Below, one piece after another: positions 8,614 to 17,291 of a DNA stretch of 64,000 nt. The notes beneath the pieces were generated by a model. It did not search any database. It was not told the origin of the DNA and saw only the letters and a program-made list of their open reading frames with translations. Made by a program: the position numbers and the translations under genes. Position 1 is the stretch's first letter, and each line of letters starts with the position of its first letter. This DNA comes from Tolypothrix bouteillei VB521301 (GTDB lineage Bacteria > Cyanobacteriota > Cyanobacteriia > Cyanobacteriales > Nostocaceae), in contig NZ_JHEG04000001.1 of the NCBI RefSeq assembly GCF_000760695.4, forward strand, positions 5,896,204-5,960,203, in the 5' to 3' direction.

Positions 8614-9861
8614 ATGTACCGTTTTATTCACCAAAAGTTCAATTATTTTATTGTTTTAGGGTTAATCCTGAGTTTATTTCTATTTTCTTCACCTTCTACC
8701 TCAGTTTCTTCTCAAAATGAAAGTTATTCACAGCAACAAGAAATTAGAGGTGTTTGGTTAACTAATGTGAGTAGCGGTGTCTTGTTTGTTCCTTGGGGTA
8801 TTAATCGTGCTTTAAACCAACTTTCATCTCTCAAATTTAACACGATTTATCCTGTTGTTTGGAATAGGGGGCACACTTTTTATAAAAGTCAACTTCTTAA
8901 AAAAGAGATAGGACAAGAAACTCAACCTTTACTGGGGATAATACACGGTGGTAGAGATATTTTAGCAACAATCGCACAGCTTGCCTCTCAAAAAAAGTTA
9001 CGTGTCATTCCCTGGTTTGAGTACGGGTTGATGTTACCTTCTCAATCAGAATTAGCAAGACAGCATCCTGATTGGCTAACAACTCAACTCTCCGGTGCTG
9101 AATTGCTAGATGACACTCTTCATAATGTTGGAACAAGTCAATCACAACCATCTTTTTGGCAAAAGTTAATCAGTACAAGTACAATTAGAAAGCAAGTTTG
9201 GTTAAATCCCCTGCATCCAGAAGTAAAAGAGTTTATTAAAGGATTAATTTTAGAAGTCGTTACAAATTATGATATTGATGGAATTCAATTAGATGACCAT
9301 TTTGGAATGCCAGTCAAGTTAGGTTACGATGCCTTCACGATCGCTCTTTATCAACAAGAACATCAGGGGAAAAAACCACCATCCGATCCTTTTGACTCAG
9401 AGTGGATGCGCTGGCGTTCTGACAGGATAACTGTTTTTATGCAAGAAATTGTGAGTGCTGTCAGAAATGTGAAACCTAACATGAAAATATCATTGTCTCC
9501 TAACTCACACAGATTTTCGTATAAATACTATTTACAAGATTGGAATACTTGGGTAAAAACAGGTTTGGTAGATGAGTTGGTTTTACAAGTGTATCGCAAT
9601 GACAAAAACAGTTTTTTAGCTGAGCTCTCACAACCAGAAGTGCAAAATGCTCGCCTCACAATTCCAGTGAGTGTAGGAATATTAACTGGAATTTGGAATA
9701 ATCCAGTTAATATCCAGCAAATTACAGAACAGGTTAAGGTTGTGAGGGAGCAAAACTTTAATGGTGTTTCCTTTTTTTACTGGGAAAGTTTGTGGAGTTA
9801 TTTGACTCCCGACTCTCCACGACAGCGCCGCAAAGCTTTTTTGGAATGTTTCCAGCGTTAG
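8614..9861 (+). CDS. secreted glycoside hydrolase-like protein (GHL10/DUF187)
   Basis: 415 residues. An N-terminal hydrophobic signal segment (residues 10-30) precedes a TIM-barrel domain beginning EIRGVWLTNV and containing YPVVWNRG, VIPWFEYG and the acidic active-site-like IDGIQLDDHFG. This is the glycosyl hydrolase-like 10 family, common in cyanobacterial envelopes. The sugar substrate is unknown. Confidence 0.85.
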   Translation: MYRFIHQKFNYFIVLGLILSLFLFSSPSTSVSSQNESYSQQQEIRGVWLTNVSSGVLFVPWGINRALNQLSSLKFNTIYPVVWNRGHTFYKSQLLKKEIGQETQPLLGIIHGGRDILATIAQLASQKKLRVIPWFEYGLMLPSQSELARQHPDWLTTQLSGAELLDDTLHNVGTSQSQPSFWQKLISTSTIRKQVWLNPLHPEVKEFIKGLILEVVTNYDIDGIQLDDHFGMPVKLGYDAFTIALYQQEHQGKKPPSDPFDSEWMRWRSDRITVFMQEIVSAVRNVKPNMKISLSPNSHRFSYKYYLQDWNTWVKTGLVDELVLQVYRNDKNSFLAELSQPEVQNARLTIPVSVGILTGIWNNPVNIQQITEQVKVVREQNFNGVSFFYWESLWSYLTPDSPRQRRKAFLECFQR

Positions 9862-9892
9862 AAAAGAAAATTTACGATTAGATAACAGTTTG

Positions 9893-10456
9893 ATGCAATC
9901 AGAGAAATTCACATTACAATGGGCGATCGCCACTTTTGGTGGTTTTCTGTTAAGTTTGTTATTGATTGAAATTGGTGAGAAATCAGATATTAATGTCTTG
10001 CAAGGGACTGTAGGTGGTTTAATCGTTGCATTACCTCAAGCTTTCGTTCTGAGAACACGCCTGAAAAACCCTTGGTTGTGGGTGTGGTCAAGCCTTGCTG
10101 GTTGGGTTTTTGTGACCACCGCAGGAATTGGTGCTGTTGGTTGGATGGTACTGTCAACCCAAGTTCTTGTCCTCAGAGTTTTTTACGGCGTGCTTCTAGG
10201 GACAATTGCGGGATTCAGTATGGGTTTGGCTCATTGGTTTGTCATCCAACAATATAGCCCTCTAGCAGTACAATGGGTGTCGATCAGTGCGGTTAGTTGG
10301 GCGCTTGGAGTGGGGATTGGTTCGGCTGTAGGCGGTATACTGTATCAATTGACGCAGTTATTTTTAGGCGAAGTGGTTGGTTTGGCTGTGACCTGGTTTG
10401 TAGTAGCTGTCTTCACAGGTATCTATGGTGCCAAAATTTTCAGGTGCTGGGATTGA
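9893..10456 (+). CDS. polytopic membrane protein, unknown
   Basis: 187 residues from ATG 9893 (a TTG at 9890 is also in frame). About five glycine-rich transmembrane segments cover the whole chain (FGGFLLSLLLIEIG, AGFSMGLAHWFVI, GVGIGSAVGGILY). It starts about 30 bp after the hydrolase gene and may be co-transcribed with it. No function is known. Confidence 0.6.
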   Translation: MQSEKFTLQWAIATFGGFLLSLLLIEIGEKSDINVLQGTVGGLIVALPQAFVLRTRLKNPWLWVWSSLAGWVFVTTAGIGAVGWMVLSTQVLVLRVFYGVLLGTIAGFSMGLAHWFVIQQYSPLAVQWVSISAVSWALGVGIGSAVGGILYQLTQLFLGEVVGLAVTWFVVAVFTGIYGAKIFRCWD

Positions 10457-10910
10457 GAATACGCATTCTCTCTATTCAAGCAACAGATGGAAATCCCCGT
10501 TGTCTGTACGTCGTAGCTTTGTTAAGGGGGAGCGTTTATCGCCAACCCCTGGAGAAACAGTATAAAAATTATTAGAAAATTATTAAATATTGTAAATATT
10601 CTGAGCAACCTCTTATCTACGTAAAGGCAATGTGTGCAACAATTAGATACTGCAGAAATTTTAAAAAATGAATCTTAGTAATTAGTATAAACTGGTCAAC
10701 CTGCTTTTTCTCTGTTTAGGGGACACATTTTATTCTAAGCAATAGCTTGGTCATGTTCTTCATACAAAGTAGCGACAGATACAAAGTATCAACAAGCAAA
10801 AGCTAAAAATCTTTTGCTGTAGTTTTGGTGCAAAAATGCGTTTTCTAGCAGTCTATCTATGATAGGGAGCGCTTAGTGTAGTATCGGCAACACCAGATAA
10901 GGTCTCTCGC
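10457..10910. other. intergenic region
   Basis: 454 bp holding no supported gene. Short frames here overlap the end of the preceding gene out of frame. The promoter of the downstream kinase should lie in its last 150 bp, but no clear consensus can be named. Confidence 0.4.
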
Positions 10911-12296
10911 ATGAGTATCAATTCATCAGAATCAACTGTAGAGTTAACACAACTGCCACCAGCAGTTCGTCATCGAGTCCTAAATCCAGATAAAAAACAC
11001 AGCAACCAGCAGTTTACACCTAGAATTCACGATTCTGTTGTGCAGTATCAAACTCAAAGGGAGTCCCTACTAGAAGCGATCGCACAACGTATTTGTCGCT
11101 CTGAGACTTTGAATACTATTCTCAATGAGACGGCGAGAGATCTCAGACGGTTTTTAGGATGCGATCGCATACTCATTTACCGATTGGAATCAAACACGAG
11201 TGGCTTTATAGCCGTAGAAGCAAGTGTCACCCCTGATAGTTTACTGGGAACAGCGATCGCAGATCCTTGCTTTGGGGAAAAATATGCAGAACGATACAAA
11301 CGACGTGGTATTCAAGTTATAGAAGACATATATGCAGCAGGGTTAGCACCGTGCTACATCGATCTGCTCAATTCAATGGAAGTACGAGCTAATATAGTAG
11401 TCCCGATTCTCTTTAAGCAACAATTGTGGGGATTGCTAACGGCTCAACAAAGCTACAGACCCCGTCAATGGCAACAAACAGAAATAGACTTGCTCAAACA
11501 AGCCACAACACACTTAGAAATTGCCATACAACAGGCCCAATTGCAACAGCAAGTGGAGAACTTACAAGTTCAGCTTGAAGTGCAAAAGCAAGAATCAGAA
11601 AAACTAGAACGTTTAAAACAAGAGTTTCTCAGAACACTTTCTCACGAACTCAAAACGCCAATCACCAGTATTCATTTGGCAATCCAAACAATAGAAAGTG
11701 TTCTCAAGCAAGAAGGGCTGCTTGAGGTAGAAATGATTCCCCAGCTATTACAGATCCTTCAGAAAGAGTGTCGGCGAGAAAGTAAGTTAATTGACGATTT
11801 ATTATCACTGACATATTTAGAAGCAGAAATCGAACCTTTGACTTTAATTTTGATCGATTTACAAACCTGGCTTCCGGCGATCGTTGAGCCGTTCCAAGAA
11901 CTTGTATGTTGTCAGCAACAGCAGTTAAATCTAAATATAGCTAACGATATTCCTATATTAGAAACAGAAATCGCGGACTTGGAACGTATTCTTACAGAAC
12001 TCTTAAAGAACGCTTGTAAATTTACCCCCGCAGGTGGAACCATTACAGTATCTGCTTTCAAGACAGCAGATACAGTGGTGCTTAGCGTAAGTAATTCCGG
12101 AGCAGAAATTACAGCCCTCGAGCAACTGAAAATTTTTGACCCCTTTTATCGCATTCCCAATGACGATCCGTGGAAATACAGCGGAACCGGATTGGGGCTA
12201 GCTTTAGTGCAAAAACTAGCGAAACACATGGGAGCATTCATTGATGTAGAAAGTACATCACATCAAACGACTTTCACACTGAGATTTCCATACTAA
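10911..12296 (+). CDS. GAF-domain sensor histidine kinase
   Basis: 461 residues. A phytochrome-type GAF domain (about 55-210; LRRFLGCDRILIYRLE, VVPILFKQQLWGLLTAQQ) leads through a coiled coil (215-240) into HisKA (FLRTLSHELKTPITS) and an HATPase domain (N box ELLKNACKFTPAGG, G box YSGTGLGLALVQ). The GAF shows the APCYIDLL segment but no CH pair of the usual bilin-binding type, so a chromophore is uncertain. No response regulator is adjacent. Confidence 0.88.
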   Translation: MSINSSESTVELTQLPPAVRHRVLNPDKKHSNQQFTPRIHDSVVQYQTQRESLLEAIAQRICRSETLNTILNETARDLRRFLGCDRILIYRLESNTSGFIAVEASVTPDSLLGTAIADPCFGEKYAERYKRRGIQVIEDIYAAGLAPCYIDLLNSMEVRANIVVPILFKQQLWGLLTAQQSYRPRQWQQTEIDLLKQATTHLEIAIQQAQLQQQVENLQVQLEVQKQESEKLERLKQEFLRTLSHELKTPITSIHLAIQTIESVLKQEGLLEVEMIPQLLQILQKECRRESKLIDDLLSLTYLEAEIEPLTLILIDLQTWLPAIVEPFQELVCCQQQQLNLNIANDIPILETEIADLERILTELLKNACKFTPAGGTITVSAFKTADTVVLSVSNSGAEITALEQLKIFDPFYRIPNDDPWKYSGTGLGLALVQKLAKHMGAFIDVESTSHQTTFTLRFPY

Positions 12297-12541
12297 AACA
12301 GATCTCTATCCCTTCCGATATCAAGCACAGCTTGAACTTCTACCAGGGACAGCTATCTAGATTGATGTCATCGGAAATACTCTTCATCTTCGCATACAAC
12401 CCGACCTGGCTCGAAGAGCGCAACTCATTGCTATTATGCTTGGCAAAACTACGAGACAGCGGACATCATAGAATGCTAACAGAATTATGCTAATTAGGTA
12501 AATATAGTAATCAACCCTATCATTTAGGCTAAACTAAGCAT

Positions 12542-13084
12542 ATGCCAAATTTAGAAAGTGTTACAATTCATCAATTTAGAGGGTTGCGAGATCTGAATTT
12601 AGATAATCTCGGACGGATTAACCTGCTTGTTGGTATTAACAATTCAGGGAAAACTAGTGTTCTTGAAGCACTAGCTATTTATTGCCATCCATTAGATATT
12701 AGAGTTTGGATTAGCACTGCACGTCAGCGAGAACAGGAAAGTAGAATACAGCGTACTTCGCCTCTTGATGCACTTCAATGGTTATTTACACGTAATTCTG
12801 CTTCCGATGGTGAGGGAAAAGAATCTACAATTCATACTGAACTTCTTCAAAACTCTTTTAGATGGCTAGTTAAGTGGTGTAAAGAAATGGATATACAACT
12901 ATTTGCAACTACCCATAGTCTTGAGGCTGTAGATGCTTTATTACAAGTAACCGAAGTTGAATCTGAACAGAATTTAGTACTTTATCGTCTAGAGCCAAAA
13001 GAATCGAAGACAAAAGTAATTAGACATGATTGGAATAGATTAAGACGTTTACGAGAAGATTTGGGTCAGGAGGTCCGTTGGTGA
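12542..13084 (+). CDS. AAA (OLD/RecF-like) ATPase with internal deletion
   Basis: 180 residues. The N-terminus is a typical AAA_15/OLD start (VTIHQFRGLRDLNL, P-loop GINNSGKTS) and the C-terminus the typical end with the H-motif FATTHSLEAVDALL. Family members are about 350-400 residues. Here the whole middle, including the ABC-like signature and Walker B, is missing although the frame stays open. It is translationally coupled to the next gene (GTGA overlap). It is probably a decayed ATPase half of a two-gene nuclease/defence pair. Confidence 0.7.
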   Translation: MPNLESVTIHQFRGLRDLNLDNLGRINLLVGINNSGKTSVLEALAIYCHPLDIRVWISTARQREQESRIQRTSPLDALQWLFTRNSASDGEGKESTIHTELLQNSFRWLVKWCKEMDIQLFATTHSLEAVDALLQVTEVESEQNLVLYRLEPKESKTKVIRHDWNRLRRLREDLGQEVRW

Positions 13085-13872
13085 ATCGCCAGTGTGCTTT
13101 GATAGGAGTTGAAGGGAATCACGATCAAGCTTTTTTATCTACGATATTGTGTAAGTTACTTGGTTTCTCTGAGTTTAAAGGTACCATAGCAGACTTAGAA
13201 CCACTTTGGCGTAAATTCGTCCCCGTATATCCTACAAAAAGTGGAAAGCTATATACAAGACTTCCTATGCCATCAATTTTGTACAATGACACTTTATCAG
13301 TCGCTATATATGTAGGAGAAGGGAGTAATTTAATTGAAAATCTAACTACTAAATTAACTGATATTTCTGATTATTCTAGTTCTCTATTGGCTTTTGGTAT
13401 CGTAATTGATGCTGATAAGAAGTTACCTGCTGAAATAGCACAGAAGTATCATGATAGTTTTAAAGAATATTTTGCTGATTTTCCTAACACAGTTAGCAAT
13501 AACGGTTCTGTGATAGAAAGTGTGCCTAGATTGGGAATATATATATTGCCAAATAATAGAACTCAGGGTGTGCTTGATACTTTAATATGTATTTGTGGAG
13601 AAGTAGCTTATCCAGAATACATGAAAAGGGCAACATTTTATGTAAATCAATTTTCTTCAGAAGAAATAAGTCTGTTGAAATGGAAACCTTTTGATAAAGA
13701 AAAGGCTATAGTTGCCACAGTTACAAGTGTTCTCAAGCCTGGTAAAACGAATACAACAAGTATTAAAGATGACAAATGGATTAGTGCTCAAACTGAACAA
13801 CAACTTCCAGAACTTCAGAATTTAACTGACTTTTTGAGGAAACTACTAAATTTAGAAATTACTCCTAAGTAG
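13081..13872 (+). CDS. TOPRIM-like partner of the ATPase (DUF3226-like)
   Basis: 264 residues beginning with CALIGVEGNHDQAFL, which fits the glutamate-bearing first strand of a TOPRIM-like fold, and later FGIVIDADKK, an acidic DxD-type strand. GTG 13081 follows a strong AGGAGG seven bases upstream and overlaps the ATPase stop. ATPase/TOPRIM pairs act in anti-phage or DNA-repair roles. The function here is inferred, and the damaged partner suggests the system is no longer working. Confidence 0.55.
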   Translation: MNRQCALIGVEGNHDQAFLSTILCKLLGFSEFKGTIADLEPLWRKFVPVYPTKSGKLYTRLPMPSILYNDTLSVAIYVGEGSNLIENLTTKLTDISDYSSSLLAFGIVIDADKKLPAEIAQKYHDSFKEYFADFPNTVSNNGSVIESVPRLGIYILPNNRTQGVLDTLICICGEVAYPEYMKRATFYVNQFSSEEISLLKWKPFDKEKAIVATVTSVLKPGKTNTTSIKDDKWISAQTEQQLPELQNLTDFLRKLLNLEITPK

Positions 13873-13942
13873 GCGCTTGAATGAAAATGTCATAATTTCC
13901 CCTCGTTGGGAGTCACTGGTGATACTAAATTTCCTAAAAAGA

Positions 13943-13991
13943 ATGAAAGAAGATAAATTTTTTATTCTTCATCCTTCATTCTTTTTTAATC
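13943..13991. terminator. hairpin terminator between convergent genes
   Basis: GAATGAAaGAAGA and its complement TTCTTCatcCTTCATTC flank an AT-rich loop and are followed by TTTTTT. It sits between the TOPRIM-like gene (+) and the end of hypE (-). Confidence 0.5.
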
Positions 13992-15090
13992 AACAAATCC
14001 TTGGCAATTGCTCGCCAACCAACATATCAACAATGCGTTCAGTACCAAAAACAGTTTTTAACAAGACGACGCCCGAAGGAGAAGAAGCCACTTCGCCAAC
14101 GATACAAGCATCTTTACCTGCTGGGTGAGACTGCATAGCAGATAACACTATATCTGCTTTCTCTCGTCTTACAACTACCACTAATTTACCTTCATTTGCC
14201 AGATACAACGGGTCTAAACCCAAGATTTCACAAACACCCTTAACTTCTTCACGCACTGGTAAAGCTTGCTCGTGAAGACGAATACCTACTTGCGAACTGA
14301 CAGCAAACTCATTTAATACCGTGGCTAAACCACCTCGCGTGACATCTCGCATGGCGCGAACATCAGGACAGACACTCAAGATAGTATCAACTAAACCGTT
14401 TAAAGGCTGACAGTCACTTTCAATGTGAGTGTCTAAAGCTAATTCTCCACGAGCAATTAAAATAGCTGTGCCATGATTTCCCAATTCACCATTGACAATT
14501 ACCACATCTCCTGGTTGAAGATTGCGAGCAGAGATGCTAACTCCTACTGGAATCACACCAATACCAGCAGTATTAATAAACAGTTTATCTGCAGCACCAC
14601 GATGCACAACTTTTGTATCACCTGTCACAATTTTTATACCAGCTTCTTTAGCAGCAACTTGCATACTATCAGCAACACGCCGTAAAGTTTCTACAGCCAG
14701 CCCTTCTTCTAAAATCACACCGCAACTGAGATACAAGGGTTTAGCACCACTCATGGCTAAATCGTTGACTGTCCCATTAACAGCCAATTTGCCAATATCG
14801 CCACCGGGAAAAAACAAAGGATCGACAACATAAGAATCTGTCGTGAAAGCCAGTCTATCTCCCTGTTGTAATAAATTGGCTAAATTAAAACTCGCTTGAT
14901 CTTCTAATTCAGAAAGAATAGGATTATCAAAACTTTTCACAAAGATATCGTCAATCAAATCGTGCATAGCAGTACCACCACTACCATGTGCGAGGGTAAT
15001 GTGGGTATCTGTTACTGTAACCGGGCGGCGAAACAATTGGACTTTTGGACTGAAGGAATGCTGTCCTGAATTTGCCGGGGAAAAATTCAT
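13990..15090 (-). CDS. hypE: hydrogenase maturation factor HypE
   Basis: 366 residues of the PurM/ThiL-like fold. The ATP-binding start ITLAHGSGGTAMHDLI, the MTGDTKVV and RDVTRGGLATVLNEFA motifs and the terminal PRIC are all present. The last cysteine takes the carbamoyl group from HypF and is dehydrated to the thiocyanate that supplies CN to the NiFe centre. It is separated from hypD by a monooxygenase and a HicAB module, unlike the contiguous hyp operon of Nostoc PCC 7120. Confidence 0.95.
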   Translation of the reverse strand: MNFSPANSGQHSFSPKVQLFRRPVTVTDTHITLAHGSGGTAMHDLIDDIFVKSFDNPILSELEDQASFNLANLLQQGDRLAFTTDSYVVDPLFFPGGDIGKLAVNGTVNDLAMSGAKPLYLSCGVILEEGLAVETLRRVADSMQVAAKEAGIKIVTGDTKVVHRGAADKLFINTAGIGVIPVGVSISARNLQPGDVVIVNGELGNHGTAILIARGELALDTHIESDCQPLNGLVDTILSVCPDVRAMRDVTRGGLATVLNEFAVSSQVGIRLHEQALPVREEVKGVCEILGLDPLYLANEGKLVVVVRREKADIVLSAMQSHPAGKDACIVGEVASSPSGVVLLKTVFGTERIVDMLVGEQLPRIC

Positions 15091-15162
15091 ATTAAATGAT
15101 GTTTAATATTGTAACTTGGTAAATTGTTCTGCTCTCATTCCCAGTCAGGGATTGGGAACGAG

Positions 15163-16350
15163 TTACGGGTGATGAAGAACAAACGATGAAGAGTTAGAAA
15201 GCCCCAAACGGTTGCTCAACGTCACTCCTAAAACTCTCAGGTAATTCCCTAAAGCCAATTGAGTCATTTCCCAACTTTTAAGCGCTTCTACCACATCAGT
15301 GCGAGCTTCCTGTAACTCTTGTGCTAGTTCAACAGCATTTGTAACAGCTTTGGAAATACCAGCATCTGTATGAGGACGGATCGCAAATGCTGCATCACCG
15401 ATCAAACACACTCGTCCGAAAGCCATACGAGGTACTGACAGATCGTAGATTGGCTGAATCAAAGGTTTTTCTGTCAGTTCAAACAAATGCTGAAATACTG
15501 CAGGTAAACTCTTCTTTGCCTCCAGACGGCGCTGTTGCATGATTTTTTCTGTGACTTGTGCTTGAGGCCAGTAAAATTTTTGTACAGCATCTTGGCTGTT
15601 ACCCATCACTTCAGGTAATTCTTCTACAGGAACATTAAAGTACCAAAGCCAGTTAAAGCGCCGCTTTCCGACCTCTAGTTCCCCATTCGGTCCCGGTACT
15701 AAATAACAAATAGCTTGCATACCAGGACCGTTGTAGAATGTAAAGTTATGAGCCAAAAATTCTGCAACTTCAGGCAAAGGAACGCTTTCATCGATCGTTC
15801 CCCGCCATGCAACATAGCCCGCGTATTGCGGAACGGTATCTCGTAGCAGTTGCTGACGAATGGTAGAACCCAAACTGTCAGCCTCAATCAACAGATCGCA
15901 CTCCTCTTGTTGCCCATCTTTCAAGCGTACCTTGACGCAGTTGTCACTCTGTTCAAAACTAACAACTTGGTTGTCTTGATGGTAAAACTCATTTGGGAAA
16001 CTTTTCCTGAGTTGATGGTGAAGCATATCCCAGGAAATCATAACTTGTGGTATTGCTTCTTCCCAAATTATGCTGCCATCAATTGATAGAAACTGTTGCT
16101 TCTCAGACAGAACACCCGTTGCTTCTGTTGCAGCAATACCATGTTCAAAGAAAAAGCGACTCATTTCCAATTGGACAATAGAACCAGCTCCCCAACTTTG
16201 CAAAACATCAGGCAAGTGTTCAAAAATTCTCACATGACAGCCAATGCGATGCAGTGCTAAGCCAGCACACAAACCACCCACCGAACCACCAGATATAATG
16301 ACGCGCAAAGGTTGAGAATTTCGATCCGCGAAGCCCTGATTATCTGACAT
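15163..16350 (-). CDS. FAD-dependent aromatic-ring monooxygenase
   Basis: 395 residues with the group A flavoprotein signature: dinucleotide loop ISGGSVGGLCAGLALHRIG at the N-terminus, the central DLLIEADSLGSTIR (a variant DG motif), and GRVCLIGDAAFAIRPHTDAG for the FAD ribityl region. It resembles hydroxypyridine/hydroxynicotinate monooxygenases, but the substrate cannot be told. It lies between hypD and hypE in the same direction and has no evident link to hydrogenase maturation. Confidence 0.8.
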   Translation of the reverse strand: MSDNQGFADRNSQPLRVIISGGSVGGLCAGLALHRIGCHVRIFEHLPDVLQSWGAGSIVQLEMSRFFFEHGIAATEATGVLSEKQQFLSIDGSIIWEEAIPQVMISWDMLHHQLRKSFPNEFYHQDNQVVSFEQSDNCVKVRLKDGQQEECDLLIEADSLGSTIRQQLLRDTVPQYAGYVAWRGTIDESVPLPEVAEFLAHNFTFYNGPGMQAICYLVPGPNGELEVGKRRFNWLWYFNVPVEELPEVMGNSQDAVQKFYWPQAQVTEKIMQQRRLEAKKSLPAVFQHLFELTEKPLIQPIYDLSVPRMAFGRVCLIGDAAFAIRPHTDAGISKAVTNAVELAQELQEARTDVVEALKSWEMTQLALGNYLRVLGVTLSNRLGLSNSSSFVLHHP

Positions 16351-16620
16351 GGGGTTATATATTTAAGCTCTTCGATAGAGTATAGTACCTTTAGATGAAA
16401 TAGCAATCCTTTGAAGAAAACTTAAACATTTAGCTGTCAAATACTAATCCAGCAATTACGGAACTCAGGAGCAATGGCATCTAGATTCGGAGATTGTAGA
16501 GGCAATAAGAAATACTCGAAATAAAGCGATCGCCTGCTAGCAAGAACAATGCTTATGGGGGCTTCCGTAGTAACCGAATGCAACCACTGCTTCAATTGGT
16601 AATTGATTGAATGCAATAGT
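16351..16620. other. intergenic region before hicA
   Basis: No gene is seen. The stretch should contain the divergent promoters for the monooxygenase (-) and hicAB (+). Confidence 0.4.
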
Positions 16621-16642
16621 GTAACTAATTTTAGTTACACAA
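16621..16642. promoter_or_regulatory. putative HicB operator
   Basis: GTGTAACTAA-TT-TTAGTTACAC is a perfect 10-bp inverted repeat, 44 bp upstream of the hicA start. HicB antitoxins with a C-terminal DNA-binding domain repress their own operon at such palindromes. Confidence 0.6.
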
Positions 16643-16686
16643 AGCCGGTTTTGGCAGATAATGGAAGTAAGCAATCTGGAGTTGCT

Positions 16687-16941
16687 ATGACCCGTAGAGA
16701 GAAATTGATTGAGCGGTTTCTCCGTCGTCCTAAAGATTTTACCTGGGAGGAGTTGGTCAGCGTGCTTTCTGGGTTTGGTTTTGAAGAAGTCAGCACGGGA
16801 AAGACTGGAGGATCGAGGCGGCGTTTTCTCAATGATGCAGGAGTAGTTGTAACATTACACAAACCCCATCCTCAAAATATTCTTAAACGGTATCAAATTG
16901 AACAAATTATTGAGATTCTCCAGAGGGAGGAGTTGTTATGA
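16687..16941 (+). CDS. hicA: HicA-family mRNA interferase toxin
   Basis: 84 residues from ATG 16687 (MTRREKLIERFLRRPKDFTW). The double-stranded RNA-binding-like fold of HicA shows FGFEEVSTGKTGGSRRRF and the catalytic histidine in VVTLHKPHP. A longer frame from 16603 would read through the operator palindrome and is rejected. Its stop overlaps the hicB start (ATGA), the usual toxin-antitoxin coupling. Confidence 0.88.
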   Translation: MTRREKLIERFLRRPKDFTWEELVSVLSGFGFEEVSTGKTGGSRRRFLNDAGVVVTLHKPHPQNILKRYQIEQIIEILQREELL

Positions 16942-17291
16942 ATGACATGATGCAATACAAAGATTATTTCGGATCTATTCACTATAACGATGAAGATAAA
17001 ATTTTCTACGGACAGGTGGAATATATCCGTAGTTTAATTAGTTTTGAGGGGGAAGATGTGGTTAGTCTAAGAGCTAGTTTTGAGGAAGCAATTGATGATT
17101 ATTTAGCTCTTTGTGAGGAAAAAGGAATTGAACCAGAGAAGCCGTTTAAGGGTAGTTTTAATGTCCGTGTAGGTAGCCAACTTCATCGTCAAGCAGCATT
17201 ATTTGCCCAACGCCGAGGAATGAATCTCAATAAGTTGGTGACGGATGCACTCGAACGCTATCTGAAGGCAGAATCGTTAGAAAATGTTTGA
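16938..17291 (+). CDS. hicB: HicB-family antitoxin
   Basis: 117 residues. The N-terminal partial RNase H-like domain (YFGSIHYNDEDKIFYGQV, then VVSLRASFEEAIDDYLALCEEKG) is followed by a ribbon-helix-helix-like tail (FNVRVGSQLHRQAALFAQRRGMNLNKLV). It neutralises HicA and probably binds the palindrome at 16621-16642. Its 3' end overlaps the convergent hypD end by 15 bp. Confidence 0.9.
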   Translation: MNDMMQYKDYFGSIHYNDEDKIFYGQVEYIRSLISFEGEDVVSLRASFEEAIDDYLALCEEKGIEPEKPFKGSFNVRVGSQLHRQAALFAQRRGMNLNKLVTDALERYLKAESLENV

